DNA from: Bacteroidia bacterium
GTDB lineage: Bacteria; Bacteroidota; Bacteroidia; B-17B0; Aurantibacillaceae
Direction: 5' to 3'
Assembly: GCA_016787785.1 (NCBI GenBank)
Contig: JAEUTO010000009.1
Location: 62,001-126,000 of the forward strand
DNA: 64,000 nt
The position numbers were made by a program, and so were the translations under genes. Of this stretch, positions 51,202 through 59,790 are shown piece by piece. Positions within the stretch are counted from its first letter, which is position 1, and every line of letters begins with the position of its first letter. The notes below the pieces were generated by a model, which saw only the letters and a list, made by a program, of their open reading frames with translations, did not search any database and was not told the DNA's origin.

Positions 51202-52342
51202 AAACAAATTCATTTTTTTGGTTTTGCTATTTTTGCCAATAATCAATTTTGCACAAGATGCAAACGTATCAAATAGCTTAAGTTATTTTTCAAATGCACT
51301 ATTTAATACGCTTTTAACATTAATTATTGTATTGCTGATAGTAGTGATTGCGCTTACACAAGCGCTTAAAAATATCGCTAGCAGTGATTATATATTAAAT
51401 AAGTTCAATAAAAAGGGAGACAGTAATGATAAAAAGGATAATACAAAAATCACAACGGTAGTTTTATTTTTAATGTCCGGCTATTATTTACAAGCACAGA
51501 GTAAAACCAATGTTGATAACAGTTGGCTAATTGGCGGCCTTGATATGTTTACATTTTATAGCATGATATCTATTATCTTTCTTGAGGCTGTGGTTATATT
51601 AATTCTTTATTATTTAATAATGAGTTTTATAAAAACAGAACAAAAGGTTGTTGCTAAAAAGGTTAAGACAAAAACAATTTTAGAAAAATTAAACGCTTCT
51701 GTTGACATTGAAAAAGAACACGATATTTTATTGGATCATGATTATGATGGTATTAAAGAGCTCAACAATGATCTTCCGCCTTGGTGGAAATACGGTTTTT
51801 ACTTAACCATCGGCGTTGGTGTAGTTTATTTAATAAATTTTCACGTATTGGGTACTGGTGATCTTCAAAAGGCTGAGTACGATAAATCCATCGCACAGGC
51901 AAAAATAGATCTGGAAGAATATATGAAGACCGCGGCAAATAATGTTGATGAAACAACTGTTAAAGAATTGAGCGGGGCTGATGTAGATGCCGGAAAAGAA
52001 TTATTCATAGCTACATGTGCAGCATGTCATGGGAAAGACGGCAGGGGAACAGTTGGCCCGAATTTAACCGACGAATATTGGTTACATGGCGGAAGCATAG
52101 CAGACATATTTAAAACAATTAAGTATGGATGGGTAGATAAAGGAATGAAGTCGTGGAAGGATGATCTTTCTGCAATGCAGATGGCGCAAATCGCAAGTTT
52201 TATAAGAACATTAAAGGGTACAAATCCTGCAGGAGCAAAAGCACCACAAGGCGATCTTTATAAAGAAGAAATAAAAGAAGCTACCGATTCAACATTGGTA
52301 GTTAGCGATACGCTTCTAGTAAAAAAAGATACCTTAAAATAG
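51182..52342 (+). CDS. ccoP: cbb3 oxidase subunit III (CcoP), apparently mono-haem
   Basis: 386 residues. The N-terminal extension has a signal-like helix (9-24, ending NFAQ) and two more helices (about 40-60 and 120-145). The typical CcoP anchor PPWWKYGFYLTIGVGVVYL follows near 200-220. The C-terminal cytochrome c domain has CAACHGKDGRGTVGPNL (haem c near 278-282) and later Met residues. Only one CxxCH is present, whereas proteobacterial CcoP carries two haems c. The acidic Thr/Ser/Lys tail is unusual. It is part of the cco operon. Confidence 0.92.
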   Translation: MMTPKNKNKFIFLVLLFLPIINFAQDANVSNSLSYFSNALFNTLLTLIIVLLIVVIALTQALKNIASSDYILNKFNKKGDSNDKKDNTKITTVVLFLMSGYYLQAQSKTNVDNSWLIGGLDMFTFYSMISIIFLEAVVILILYYLIMSFIKTEQKVVAKKVKTKTILEKLNASVDIEKEHDILLDHDYDGIKELNNDLPPWWKYGFYLTIGVGVVYLINFHVLGTGDLQKAEYDKSIAQAKIDLEEYMKTAANNVDETTVKELSGADVDAGKELFIATCAACHGKDGRGTVGPNLTDEYWLHGGSIADIFKTIKYGWVDKGMKSWKDDLSAMQMAQIASFIRTLKGTNPAGAKAPQGDLYKEEIKEATDSTLVVSDTLLVKKDTLK

Positions 52343-52355
52343 AACTGTCCTAAAA

Positions 52356-53759
52356 ATGGAAATCGTACAAGATAATTCTGAATCTTTTCGTGATCATATT
52401 GGTACGATCGATGATAATGGCAAACGAAAATGGATCTTTCCAAATAAGCCCTCTGGTAAATTATTCAACTATAGGAAATATTTAAGTTATATCTATCTTC
52501 TTGTATTTTTCGGACTGCCTTTTATTAAGGTTCACGAAGAGCCATTGTTCTTAATCAATATACTTGAAAGAAAATTTATTTTATTTGGAACGATATTCTG
52601 GCCTCAGGATTTTTTCATCTTCGGCCTTGGAATGCTCATTTTTATTGTATTTATAGCACTTTTTACCGTTATTTTTGGACGTGTGTTTTGCGGGTGGGCT
52701 TGTCCACAAACGATATTTATGGAAATGTTGTTCCGTAGAATTGAATATTGGATCGATGGCGATGCGCCACATCAAAGAGCTTTGAAAAAAGCACCAATGA
52801 ATGGAGAAAAAATAATGAAGCGGGTATCAAAATATACTTTGTTTGCCTTATTGTCATTTTTGATCTCAAATACTTTTCTCGCTTACATTATTGGAATTGA
52901 CGAATTATTAAAAATCATGACTGAGCCAATAAGTTTGCACGTTGGTGGTTTTACATCTATTTTAATTTTTACAGGAGTGTATTTTTTTATCTACTCGTGG
53001 TTCAGGGAGCAGGTTTGCCTTATTGTTTGTCCCTACGGCAGAATGCAAGGAGTTTTATTAGATAAAAATTCTATTGTTGTTGCTTATGATTATTTAAGGG
53101 GTGAGAATCGTCATAAATTTAAAAAGAACGAGACGCGTGTAGGCGGAGATTGTATCGATTGTGATCTATGTGTAAAAGTTTGCCCTACCGGAATTGATAT
53201 CAGAAATGGAACACAGCTTGAATGTACAAATTGCACCGCTTGTATTGATGCATGTGACCACATGATGGAAAGCGTTGGACTTGAAAAGGGATTGATACGA
53301 TTTGATTCTGAAAACGGAATCAAAAATAAAGTTAAACTCGCTTTTACAAATAGAATGAAAGCATATACCGCAGTTTTAATTTTATTGATAAGTGTTGAAA
53401 CTTTTTTGTTGGTAAGCCGATCGGATTATGATGCAACTATTATTCGCGCAAAAGGTATGTTATATCAGGAACAGCCGAATAACCAGGTAAGTAATTTGTT
53501 TACAATTAAACTCGTTAACAAAACACGCAAGGCTTTACCTGTTACTATAAAAGTGGAAGGCTATGCGCATGCAACTATTCAAATAATTGGTAAAGAACTT
53601 CAAGTAAAAAAAGAAGATGTTACCCAGGGGAGCTTTTTTCTGTTCTTAAATAAAAGCGATATCAAAAAAAGAAAAACAGAATTGAAGATCGGAATTTACA
53701 GTAACGGCAAATTAATAAAAACAGTAAAAACAAATTTCTTAGGACCTGTAACGGCATAA
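52356..53759 (+). CDS. ccoG: cbb3 oxidase accessory ferredoxin-type protein CcoG (FixG)
   Basis: 467 residues. Several helices (about 35-55, 80-105, 155-175, 190-212) are followed by polyferredoxin Cys motifs: GWACPQTIFMEMLF, EQVCLIVCPYGRMQG and the 4Fe-4S motifs CIDCDLCVKVCPTG and CTNCTACIDAC. A last helix and a periplasmic immunoglobulin-like domain (about 385-465) end the protein. CcoG reduces Cu2+ for CcoI-dependent copper loading of the oxidase. It lies 13 bp after ccoP. Confidence 0.94.
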   Translation: MEIVQDNSESFRDHIGTIDDNGKRKWIFPNKPSGKLFNYRKYLSYIYLLVFFGLPFIKVHEEPLFLINILERKFILFGTIFWPQDFFIFGLGMLIFIVFIALFTVIFGRVFCGWACPQTIFMEMLFRRIEYWIDGDAPHQRALKKAPMNGEKIMKRVSKYTLFALLSFLISNTFLAYIIGIDELLKIMTEPISLHVGGFTSILIFTGVYFFIYSWFREQVCLIVCPYGRMQGVLLDKNSIVVAYDYLRGENRHKFKKNETRVGGDCIDCDLCVKVCPTGIDIRNGTQLECTNCTACIDACDHMMESVGLEKGLIRFDSENGIKNKVKLAFTNRMKAYTAVLILLISVETFLLVSRSDYDATIIRAKGMLYQEQPNNQVSNLFTIKLVNKTRKALPVTIKVEGYAHATIQIIGKELQVKKEDVTQGSFFLFLNKSDIKKRKTELKIGIYSNGKLIKTVKTNFLGPVTA

Positions 53760-53776
53760 ATTTAAAATAACATAAA

Positions 53777-54214
53777 ATGAGTTGGGGAACAAAAATAACA
53801 ATAGTATATATCGGCTTTGTAATTCTTATTGTGAGTTTGGTATTTATAAGTGCTAATAATAAGAACGAATTAGTTTCAAAAAACTATTACGAACAGGAAC
53901 TGGCATATCAGGACAGGATAGACGCCGTTAACAATGAAAAACAATTAGCAGTAACCATCAATTACGAAATATTAGATGAGTTTATTGTTTTGGAATATTT
54001 ACGCAATGAAATAAAAAAAGATTTTAAAGGCGAAATTTTATTTTTTAGGCCTTCTGATTCTACAAAAGACAAAAAAATTGAGTTAAAATTTGATCAGGAA
54101 GGTGAACAGGCCATTAGTAAAAACATATTAAGTAAAGGCGTTTATAAAATGTGCATTTCCTGGAAAAACGATAAAAAAAGTTATTATAAAGATGCAATCA
54201 TAACTATTAAATGA
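53777..54214 (+). CDS. ccoH: FixH/CcoH-family assembly protein
   Basis: 145 residues. One N-terminal helix (7-27) is followed by NKNELVSKNYYEQELAYQ, the FixH signature (charged YYEQ motif), and a periplasmic beta domain. It helps to assemble or stabilise cbb3 oxidase. It ends overlapping the next gene by four bases. Confidence 0.88.
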   Translation: MSWGTKITIVYIGFVILIVSLVFISANNKNELVSKNYYEQELAYQDRIDAVNNEKQLAVTINYEILDEFIVLEYLRNEIKKDFKGEILFFRPSDSTKDKKIELKFDQEGEQAISKNILSKGVYKMCISWKNDKKSYYKDAIITIK

Positions 54215-54945
54215 GTTTTATTTTAGCTGCCATATCATTGGGTTTTTTAGGGAGTTTTCATTGCATCGGCATGTGCGGACCTATTGCCCTTGCTCTGCCG
54301 GTACACAATAAAACAAAACTTGAAAAATTTACCGCAATACTTACCTACAACTTTGGGAGAATTTTAACCTATTCAATTTTTGGTTTGGTTTTTGGTGCAA
54401 TAGGTCAAAGCCTTGCTTTATTTGGGTACCAGCAAAAGTTATCTATTTTATTGGGTTTACTTATACTTACAGGTCTTTTGATGCCAAAGAAAATAATAAA
54501 TAGGTCTGGATTGCTTAGCAAGGTATATACCGGATTAAACAAATTAAAAAATAAAATTGCAGAGCAGTTTCAAAAAAGTGGCATACGATCTTTCTTTAGT
54601 ATTGGGTTGCTAAATGGCCTATTACCCTGCGGACTTGTTTATATCGCTATTGCAGGATCTGTGGCAACCGGTAGTATTCTAAAAAGTATGGCTTTTATGG
54701 CTGCATTTGGCCTTGGCACTTTGCCTTTTATGTTCGCTATCAGCTCAGCAAGCTATCTATTTGGTTCAAAAGCAAGAAGTACTATGCGAAAGGCTGTTCC
54801 GGTTATGGTTGGAATAATGGCAGTTTTATTAATACTACGAGGTTTAAATTTAGGTATAAGCTATATCAGTCCAAAAATTTCTGAAGAAAACGCTGTTGTA
54901 ACTAATGCCTGTCATAAATCAATAGAGTGTTGTCATAAAAAGTAA
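54211..54945 (+). CDS. Sulfite-exporter-like (TauE/UreH-type) membrane protein
   Basis: 244 residues with six to seven helices. The motifs GFLGSFHCIGMCGPIALALP near the N-terminus and GLLNGLLPCGLVYIAIAG (near 132-150) are those of the UreH/CcoA-like half of the TauE/DsbD superfamily that is normally found after ccoGHS in cbb3 clusters; copper handling is suspected in that context. The end carries Cys-His pairs (NACHKSIECCHKK), a possible metal-binding tail. Confidence 0.85.
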   Translation: MSFILAAISLGFLGSFHCIGMCGPIALALPVHNKTKLEKFTAILTYNFGRILTYSIFGLVFGAIGQSLALFGYQQKLSILLGLLILTGLLMPKKIINRSGLLSKVYTGLNKLKNKIAEQFQKSGIRSFFSIGLLNGLLPCGLVYIAIAGSVATGSILKSMAFMAAFGLGTLPFMFAISSASYLFGSKARSTMRKAVPVMVGIMAVLLILRGLNLGISYISPKISEENAVVTNACHKSIECCHKK

Positions 54946-54946
54946 T

Positions 54947-56191
54947 ATGTTCTGGGAAAAATATTCATACTCGCAAATAAAAAGTAAAGTATTCGAAGCT
55001 TTAAGCAAAAATACAAACTACAGAACTGAAAAGATCCTGGGCATTCCAGGTACTTTTTTAGATACTGAAATATTTTACGATGATGCAGCTTTTCTAAAAG
55101 ACGCTCCATTTCTATCTACCTTAATAGCAAATCCAAATCATATTGGCGTACATACTTTTGGCGATGAACATGAAGATTTTTTCAGCGGCACACATGAGAT
55201 CGAAAAAGATCTTATTAAAATTTGCTCTGAAGAAATATTTGAAGCAGAGCCTGGCTCTTATGATGGGTATGTAGCCAGCGGCGGCACCGAGGCAAATATT
55301 GAAGCTCTATGGATCTATCGAAATTTTTATACTAAAAATTATAATGCAACACTAAATGAGATAGCTGTTGTTTATTCTGCAGATACACACTATTCAATCC
55401 CAAAAGCCTTAGATCTCTTAAATCTACAGGGAGTGGAAATAATGGTAGATCCGGTGTCGCGTGAGATATTAATTAAAGATTTTGAAAAAAAAATTGAAGA
55501 GGCGCTATCAAAAGGGGTAAAATATTTTATTATAAATATGAACATGTCAACCACCATGTTCGGTTCGGTGGATGACATAGATAAAATAACATCTTTTTTA
55601 GATCTTTTACATATTAACTATAAATTGCACGTAGATGGTGCGTATGGGGGCTTTATATATCCTTTCACCAAAAGTGGCAGTTCGTATACATTTAAAAATA
55701 GAAACATTTCATCTTTCTCGATTGACGGGCACAAGATGTTACAGGCGCCATATGGTACTGGTATTTTCTTGATCAGGAAAGGGTATTTAAAATATGTATG
55801 TACTAATGAAGCGGGCTATGTAAAAGGAAAAGATTTTACATTATGTGGCAGTCGTTCCGGGGCAAATGCCGTTTGTGTTTGGATGATATTAAGAATACAC
55901 GGTTCTGCGGGATGGCGTGTAAAAATGCATCATTTAATAGACAGAACCACTTTCCTTTGTGAAAAACTAAACGAATTAAATATTCAATATTTTAGAAATC
56001 CGGATTTAAATATTGTAACTATAAGAGCAAATTGTATTAGCGATACACTTGCAAAAAAATACCATTTGGTTCCTGATAATCATCTAAGGCCTGAGTGGTA
56101 TAAGATTGTTGTAATGTCGCACGTAAAGCAAGGTATAATAGATCAATTTCTTGCTGAATTAAAAAATGAAGAACTGATAAATACGAAATAA
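54947..56191 (+). CDS. Pyridoxal-phosphate-dependent decarboxylase (group II)
   Basis: 414 residues. The group II decarboxylase fold has GYVASGGTEANIEALW (near 102-118), HVDGAYGGF (PLP-binding Asp) and the Schiff-base Lys in SIDGHKMLQAPYG (near 262). It is cytosolic. The closest named relatives decarboxylate histidine, glutamate or tyrosine; the substrate cannot be read here. It is inside the cco operon between the TauE-like gene (one base) and hemN (five bases), so it is co-expressed with the oxidase and may serve acid resistance or proton consumption. That role is inference. Confidence 0.88.
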   Translation: MFWEKYSYSQIKSKVFEALSKNTNYRTEKILGIPGTFLDTEIFYDDAAFLKDAPFLSTLIANPNHIGVHTFGDEHEDFFSGTHEIEKDLIKICSEEIFEAEPGSYDGYVASGGTEANIEALWIYRNFYTKNYNATLNEIAVVYSADTHYSIPKALDLLNLQGVEIMVDPVSREILIKDFEKKIEEALSKGVKYFIINMNMSTTMFGSVDDIDKITSFLDLLHINYKLHVDGAYGGFIYPFTKSGSSYTFKNRNISSFSIDGHKMLQAPYGTGIFLIRKGYLKYVCTNEAGYVKGKDFTLCGSRSGANAVCVWMILRIHGSAGWRVKMHHLIDRTTFLCEKLNELNIQYFRNPDLNIVTIRANCISDTLAKKYHLVPDNHLRPEWYKIVVMSHVKQGIIDQFLAELKNEELINTK

Positions 56192-56196
56192 GAATC

Positions 56197-57546
56197 ATGG
56201 ATTTGGTCTCTAAATATAATATTCCTGCGCCGCGCTACACCAGTTACCCAACAGTGCCGTATTGGGAAAATAACTTGAGCGAAGAAGCATGGTTCAAATA
56301 TGTGAAAGAGTCATTCACAATAAATAATAAAAATGGCATTAGCCTTTATATTCATTTACCTTTTTGTGAAAGTCTATGCACTTACTGCGCGTGTAATACC
56401 CGAATCACTGTAAATCACAGGGTTGAAATGCCTTATATTAATGCGTTAATTAAGGAGTGGCATTTATATCTGGCACAATTTGAAAACATTCCATTAATAA
56501 AAGAGATACACCTTGGTGGCGGCACTCCAACTTTTTTTTCAGCGGAGAATTTAGCTTATCTTTTAAGTAGTATTATAAGCACGTGTAACATAAGTGAAAG
56601 CGCAGATTTTAGTTTTGAAGGTCATCCTGGAAATACCACGGAGCTGCACCTTCAAACATTATACAATTTAGGTTTCAGGCGTGTAAGTTTTGGTGTACAG
56701 GATTTTGATCATAAAGTGCAAGAAACCATTAATAGATATCAAACCTTTGAAGAAGTTAAAGTGGTGATGCAAAAGGCGAGAGACATTGGCTACCGATCAA
56801 TCAATATAGACCTAGTGTACGGTTTACCTTTTCAAACAGTTGATACGATTAGATCTACCATTGAAAAGATAGTTGACTTAAAGCCGGAACGAATAGCTTT
56901 TTATAGTTACGCACACGTGCCATGGTTAAAGCCAGGACAAAGAAAATATACTGAAAAAGAACTTCCTGTTTCTTCAGAAAAAAGAAAATTATATGAAACC
57001 GGAAAAGAAATTTTCTTGGCTGCTGGTTATATTGATATTGGCATGGATCATTTTTCCCTGGGAGATGATGAACTCCTAACTGCATTTAAGAAAGGAAGGT
57101 TATATCGCAATTTCATGGGCTATACAACTAGTGATACAAAATTATTAATTGGACTTGGAGCTTCGGCTATAAGTGACACATGGTCAGCCTTCTCGCAAAA
57201 TATAAAAACGGTTGAGGAATATCAACAAAGTATTGAAAACGGAAAATTACCAATAAGTAAAGGACATGCGCTGAGCAACAAAGATATGCTTATAAGGCAA
57301 CACATCTTAAATTTTATGTGTCGACACGAAAGTGATTTTAATTCTACATTTTGTGATCAAATGCTACTTGATAAGACCATGGGTAGGTTATCTGAATTAA
57401 TTAATGATCAATTAATAAGCATTGATCGTAATAAAGTTTCCCTTTCTGAAAACGGAAAATTTTTCTTAAGGAACATTTGCCTGGCATTTGATGAACGTTA
57501 TTGGAATAAAACACCGGATAAAAATATTTTTAGTACAACTGCATAA
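56197..57546 (+). CDS. hemN: Oxygen-independent coproporphyrinogen III oxidase
   Basis: 449 residues. Radical SAM enzyme with CESLCTYCAC (CxxxCxxC cluster Cys near 58-65), GGGTPTFF and the YTSYPTVPYW N-terminus typical of HemN. It converts coproporphyrinogen III to protoporphyrinogen IX without oxygen, supplying haem at low oxygen. As last gene of the cco operon it links haem supply to oxidase synthesis. Confidence 0.94.
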   Translation: MDLVSKYNIPAPRYTSYPTVPYWENNLSEEAWFKYVKESFTINNKNGISLYIHLPFCESLCTYCACNTRITVNHRVEMPYINALIKEWHLYLAQFENIPLIKEIHLGGGTPTFFSAENLAYLLSSIISTCNISESADFSFEGHPGNTTELHLQTLYNLGFRRVSFGVQDFDHKVQETINRYQTFEEVKVVMQKARDIGYRSINIDLVYGLPFQTVDTIRSTIEKIVDLKPERIAFYSYAHVPWLKPGQRKYTEKELPVSSEKRKLYETGKEIFLAAGYIDIGMDHFSLGDDELLTAFKKGRLYRNFMGYTTSDTKLLIGLGASAISDTWSAFSQNIKTVEEYQQSIENGKLPISKGHALSNKDMLIRQHILNFMCRHESDFNSTFCDQMLLDKTMGRLSELINDQLISIDRNKVSLSENGKFFLRNICLAFDERYWNKTPDKNIFSTTA

Positions 57547-57611
57547 CATAATTGCTACTCATTTACAGATCAACTGATCTTTATAACTCGTAATATTAAA
57601 AAATTATAATT

Positions 57612-58259
57612 ATGGAAAATGATATTAGTAAACTCCGTACTCATTACGAGGGCGAATTGTTGGATGAAAAATTTGTTTCCCGCTATCCAATAGAACAATT
57701 TAAGGTTTGGTTTGATGAAGCATTAAATGCGAAAGTTGAAGAGCCTAACGCAATGATACTTGCAACCGCAAACAGATCGGGTATCCCCACGGCAAGAACT
57801 GTTCTGTTAAAAGATTTTGATCAAAAAGGCTTCACGTTTTACACAAATTACAATAGTAGAAAAGGAAAAGATCTGGATGAAAATCCGAATGCCTCCATAC
57901 TATTTTTTTGGCCGCAGCTTCACAGGCAGATAAGGATCGATGGTGTTGCATCGCAAATTGACCCCGCAGTTTCTCAAGCCTACTTTAAAGAACGCCCTAG
58001 AGGGAGTCAAATTTCCGCTTGGGTCTCTGCGCAAAGTTGTGAGGTCGAAAATAAATTCACCCTTGAAAATAATTATAAATTATTTGATACGGAGTGTATG
58101 GGAAAAGAAGTGCCGTATCCATCCTTTTGGGGCGGGTATTGCTTAAAACCAAATTCGTATGAATTTTGGCAGGGTCAACCTAACCGTTTGCATGATAGAA
58201 TAAAGTACACATTTGATCACGAAAATGATAAATGGCTTATTAGCAGGCTTGCCCCTTAA
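57612..58259 (+). CDS. pdxH: Pyridoxamine 5'-phosphate oxidase
   Basis: 215 residues, full length. FMN and substrate motifs include FTFYTNYNSRKGKDLDENPN, FFWPQLHRQIRIDG, RPRGSQISAWVSAQS and the C-terminal PNRLHDRIKY. It oxidises pyridoxine or pyridoxamine phosphate to PLP, using oxygen. It begins 65 bp after hemN. A near-site AGATCAACTGATCT lies upstream at 57567-57580 but has no box at 35 or 57 bp. It may supply PLP for the decarboxylase two genes earlier. Confidence 0.94.
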   Translation: MENDISKLRTHYEGELLDEKFVSRYPIEQFKVWFDEALNAKVEEPNAMILATANRSGIPTARTVLLKDFDQKGFTFYTNYNSRKGKDLDENPNASILFFWPQLHRQIRIDGVASQIDPAVSQAYFKERPRGSQISAWVSAQSCEVENKFTLENNYKLFDTECMGKEVPYPSFWGGYCLKPNSYEFWQGQPNRLHDRIKYTFDHENDKWLISRLAP

Positions 58260-58267
58260 ATCCATCA

Positions 58268-58332
58268 TGATGAATGTCATTGCTGTCAATGATTGGCCTC
58301 ATAAGTAAAAGCTAAATCATTTAAGAATTTTG
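58268..58332 (+). promoter_or_regulatory. CRP/FNR-type site with class I spacing, terB-usp operon
   Basis: TGATGAATGTCA (58268-58279) is exactly 57 bp upstream of GAATTTTG (58325-58332), one mismatch from TAnnTTTG. A second palindrome TCATTG-CTGT-CAATGA overlaps it at 58277-58292. The ATG at 58360 follows. Confidence 0.6.
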
Positions 58333-58359
58333 GATCATATAAATTCAAAACTTAAAAAC

Positions 58360-58773
58360 ATGACACCAACAGAAAATTTACACTGCGCTATAGGCGAACT
58401 CGCTTATGCAATTGCTTGTGCTGACGGACAGGTTCAAAAGGAAGAGCGTGAGAAATTTCATAATATAGTTATGGCAGAACTTCGCTGTAAGGATTATTCC
58501 TTTAACGTTTCGGATATTATCTTTCAGATAATGGACAAAGATAAAACATCAACAAAGGATGCCTACGATTGGGCAATAAAAGAACTTCATACTAATAGCC
58601 ATTATCTAAGCCCAAATCTTAAAACAACGTTTATTGCAGTGATGGAAAAAGTAGCGAAAGCTTATAAACCAGTTACCATTGACGAAGAACTTTTGATAGA
58701 AAAATTCAAAAGAGAGATCGAACCATTGCACGGCGATCCTATCTATTACGAATCGGTGATCCAAAAAAAATAA
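58360..58773 (+). CDS. TerB-like protein
   Basis: 137 residues from ATG 58360 (the earlier TTG at 58330 lies in the -7 box). Helical protein with the start LHCAIGELAYAIACADGQVQKEEREKFHN, as in the TerB fold, where acidic residues on helices bind a divalent ion. Its function is unclear; TerB proteins are linked to stress and metal responses. It is 11 bp before the universal stress gene and shares its operon. Confidence 0.75.
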   Translation: MTPTENLHCAIGELAYAIACADGQVQKEEREKFHNIVMAELRCKDYSFNVSDIIFQIMDKDKTSTKDAYDWAIKELHTNSHYLSPNLKTTFIAVMEKVAKAYKPVTIDEELLIEKFKREIEPLHGDPIYYESVIQKK

Positions 58774-58784
58774 ATCAAATTTTC

Positions 58785-59684
58785 ATGAAAAAATTTCAGA
58801 TAAAAAAAATTCTCATACCAACAGATTTTTCTAAGACCAGTTTATTGGCCGTAGAACAAGCTGCTTTTATGGCGCAATTATGCAAAGCAGATCTATATTT
58901 ACTTCACATGGTCGAAATATCAGATACTGTTTATAATATTTACAATCCGGCAATAATAATAAACGATTATGCAGCGGTAGAAAAACTTGCTTTGAAACAA
59001 TTGATTGAACTCGCTGCAAAATTAAAAAAGAAGTACGGGATCGATGTGAGGCCAATTTGTAAAGGTGGACATACAACTTCCGGAATAATAGAAACCGTTG
59101 AAGAAAAGAAAATTGACATTGTTGTAATGGGAACACATGGTGCAAGTGGGTTTGACGAGTTTTTTATGGGTAGTAATGCATACAAAACAGTAACAGTTTG
59201 CCCATGCCCTGTAATTACAATTCAAGCACATAGCAAAAAGATAGGTTTTACACATATTGTTTTACCAATTGATGATTGCGTTTATTCGAGGCAAAAAGTT
59301 GATTCAACAATTGAGCTTGCCAAACAGTATGCGGCTAAAATAAATATTTTTGGATTTATTGAGAAAGGAACTGATACCGATCTTGACAAATTCAAAGTGA
59401 AGATCGCCTCGGTTGAAAAAGCAGTTATCAAAGCTTCGTTGCCTTATGAAATTAATATTGCTAAAGGAAAGGATTTTGCAGAATCGGTTATGAAGTATTC
59501 TAAAAAGGTTCAGGCAGATCTTGTTGTTGTATTAACGGATCATGAGTCGCATGTTAAGAGTATGTTTTTAGGCGCTTTCGCTAAAAAAGTGGTCAATCAC
59601 TCGCGTATTCCTGTAATGAGCATCAAACCTGTAGATACAGGGATCTATGATCCGGTTTCGTTAGCAGGATCTAACTCAAATTAG
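58785..59684 (+). CDS. Universal stress protein, two-domain
   Basis: 299 residues with two UspA folds. The N-terminal domain starts ILIPTDFSKTSLLAVEQAAF and has an intact ATP motif GTHGASGFDEFFMGSN (near 114-129). The second starts IVLPIDDCVYSRQKVDS and ends with a degenerate motif. It belongs to the regulated TerB-Usp operon. Confidence 0.88.
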   Translation: MKKFQIKKILIPTDFSKTSLLAVEQAAFMAQLCKADLYLLHMVEISDTVYNIYNPAIIINDYAAVEKLALKQLIELAAKLKKKYGIDVRPICKGGHTTSGIIETVEEKKIDIVVMGTHGASGFDEFFMGSNAYKTVTVCPCPVITIQAHSKKIGFTHIVLPIDDCVYSRQKVDSTIELAKQYAAKINIFGFIEKGTDTDLDKFKVKIASVEKAVIKASLPYEINIAKGKDFAESVMKYSKKVQADLVVVLTDHESHVKSMFLGAFAKKVVNHSRIPVMSIKPVDTGIYDPVSLAGSNSN

Positions 59685-59790
59685 TACGCATTATTTTAAC
59701 GGTATGGCGAATAAGTAAATTGCCGGAGTAAGGAGGACTAATACGAAGATCAAGTTCAAACGAGTAGCTTGATAGCAAGAAAAAAACGTT
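59685..59790. other. Gap between convergent Usp and crt operons
   Basis: 106 bp with no clear hairpin terminator. An AAGGAGGA-like string at 59729-59737 on the plus strand has no start codon at a usable distance. Confidence 0.3.

Noticed and set aside
57567-57580. AGATCAACTGATCT palindrome as an eleventh CRP/FNR-type site before pdxH
   Set aside because: It lacks the TGAYnnnnRTCA form (TGATCTTTATAA has a mismatch), and no TAnnTTTG-like box stands 35 or 57 bp away.
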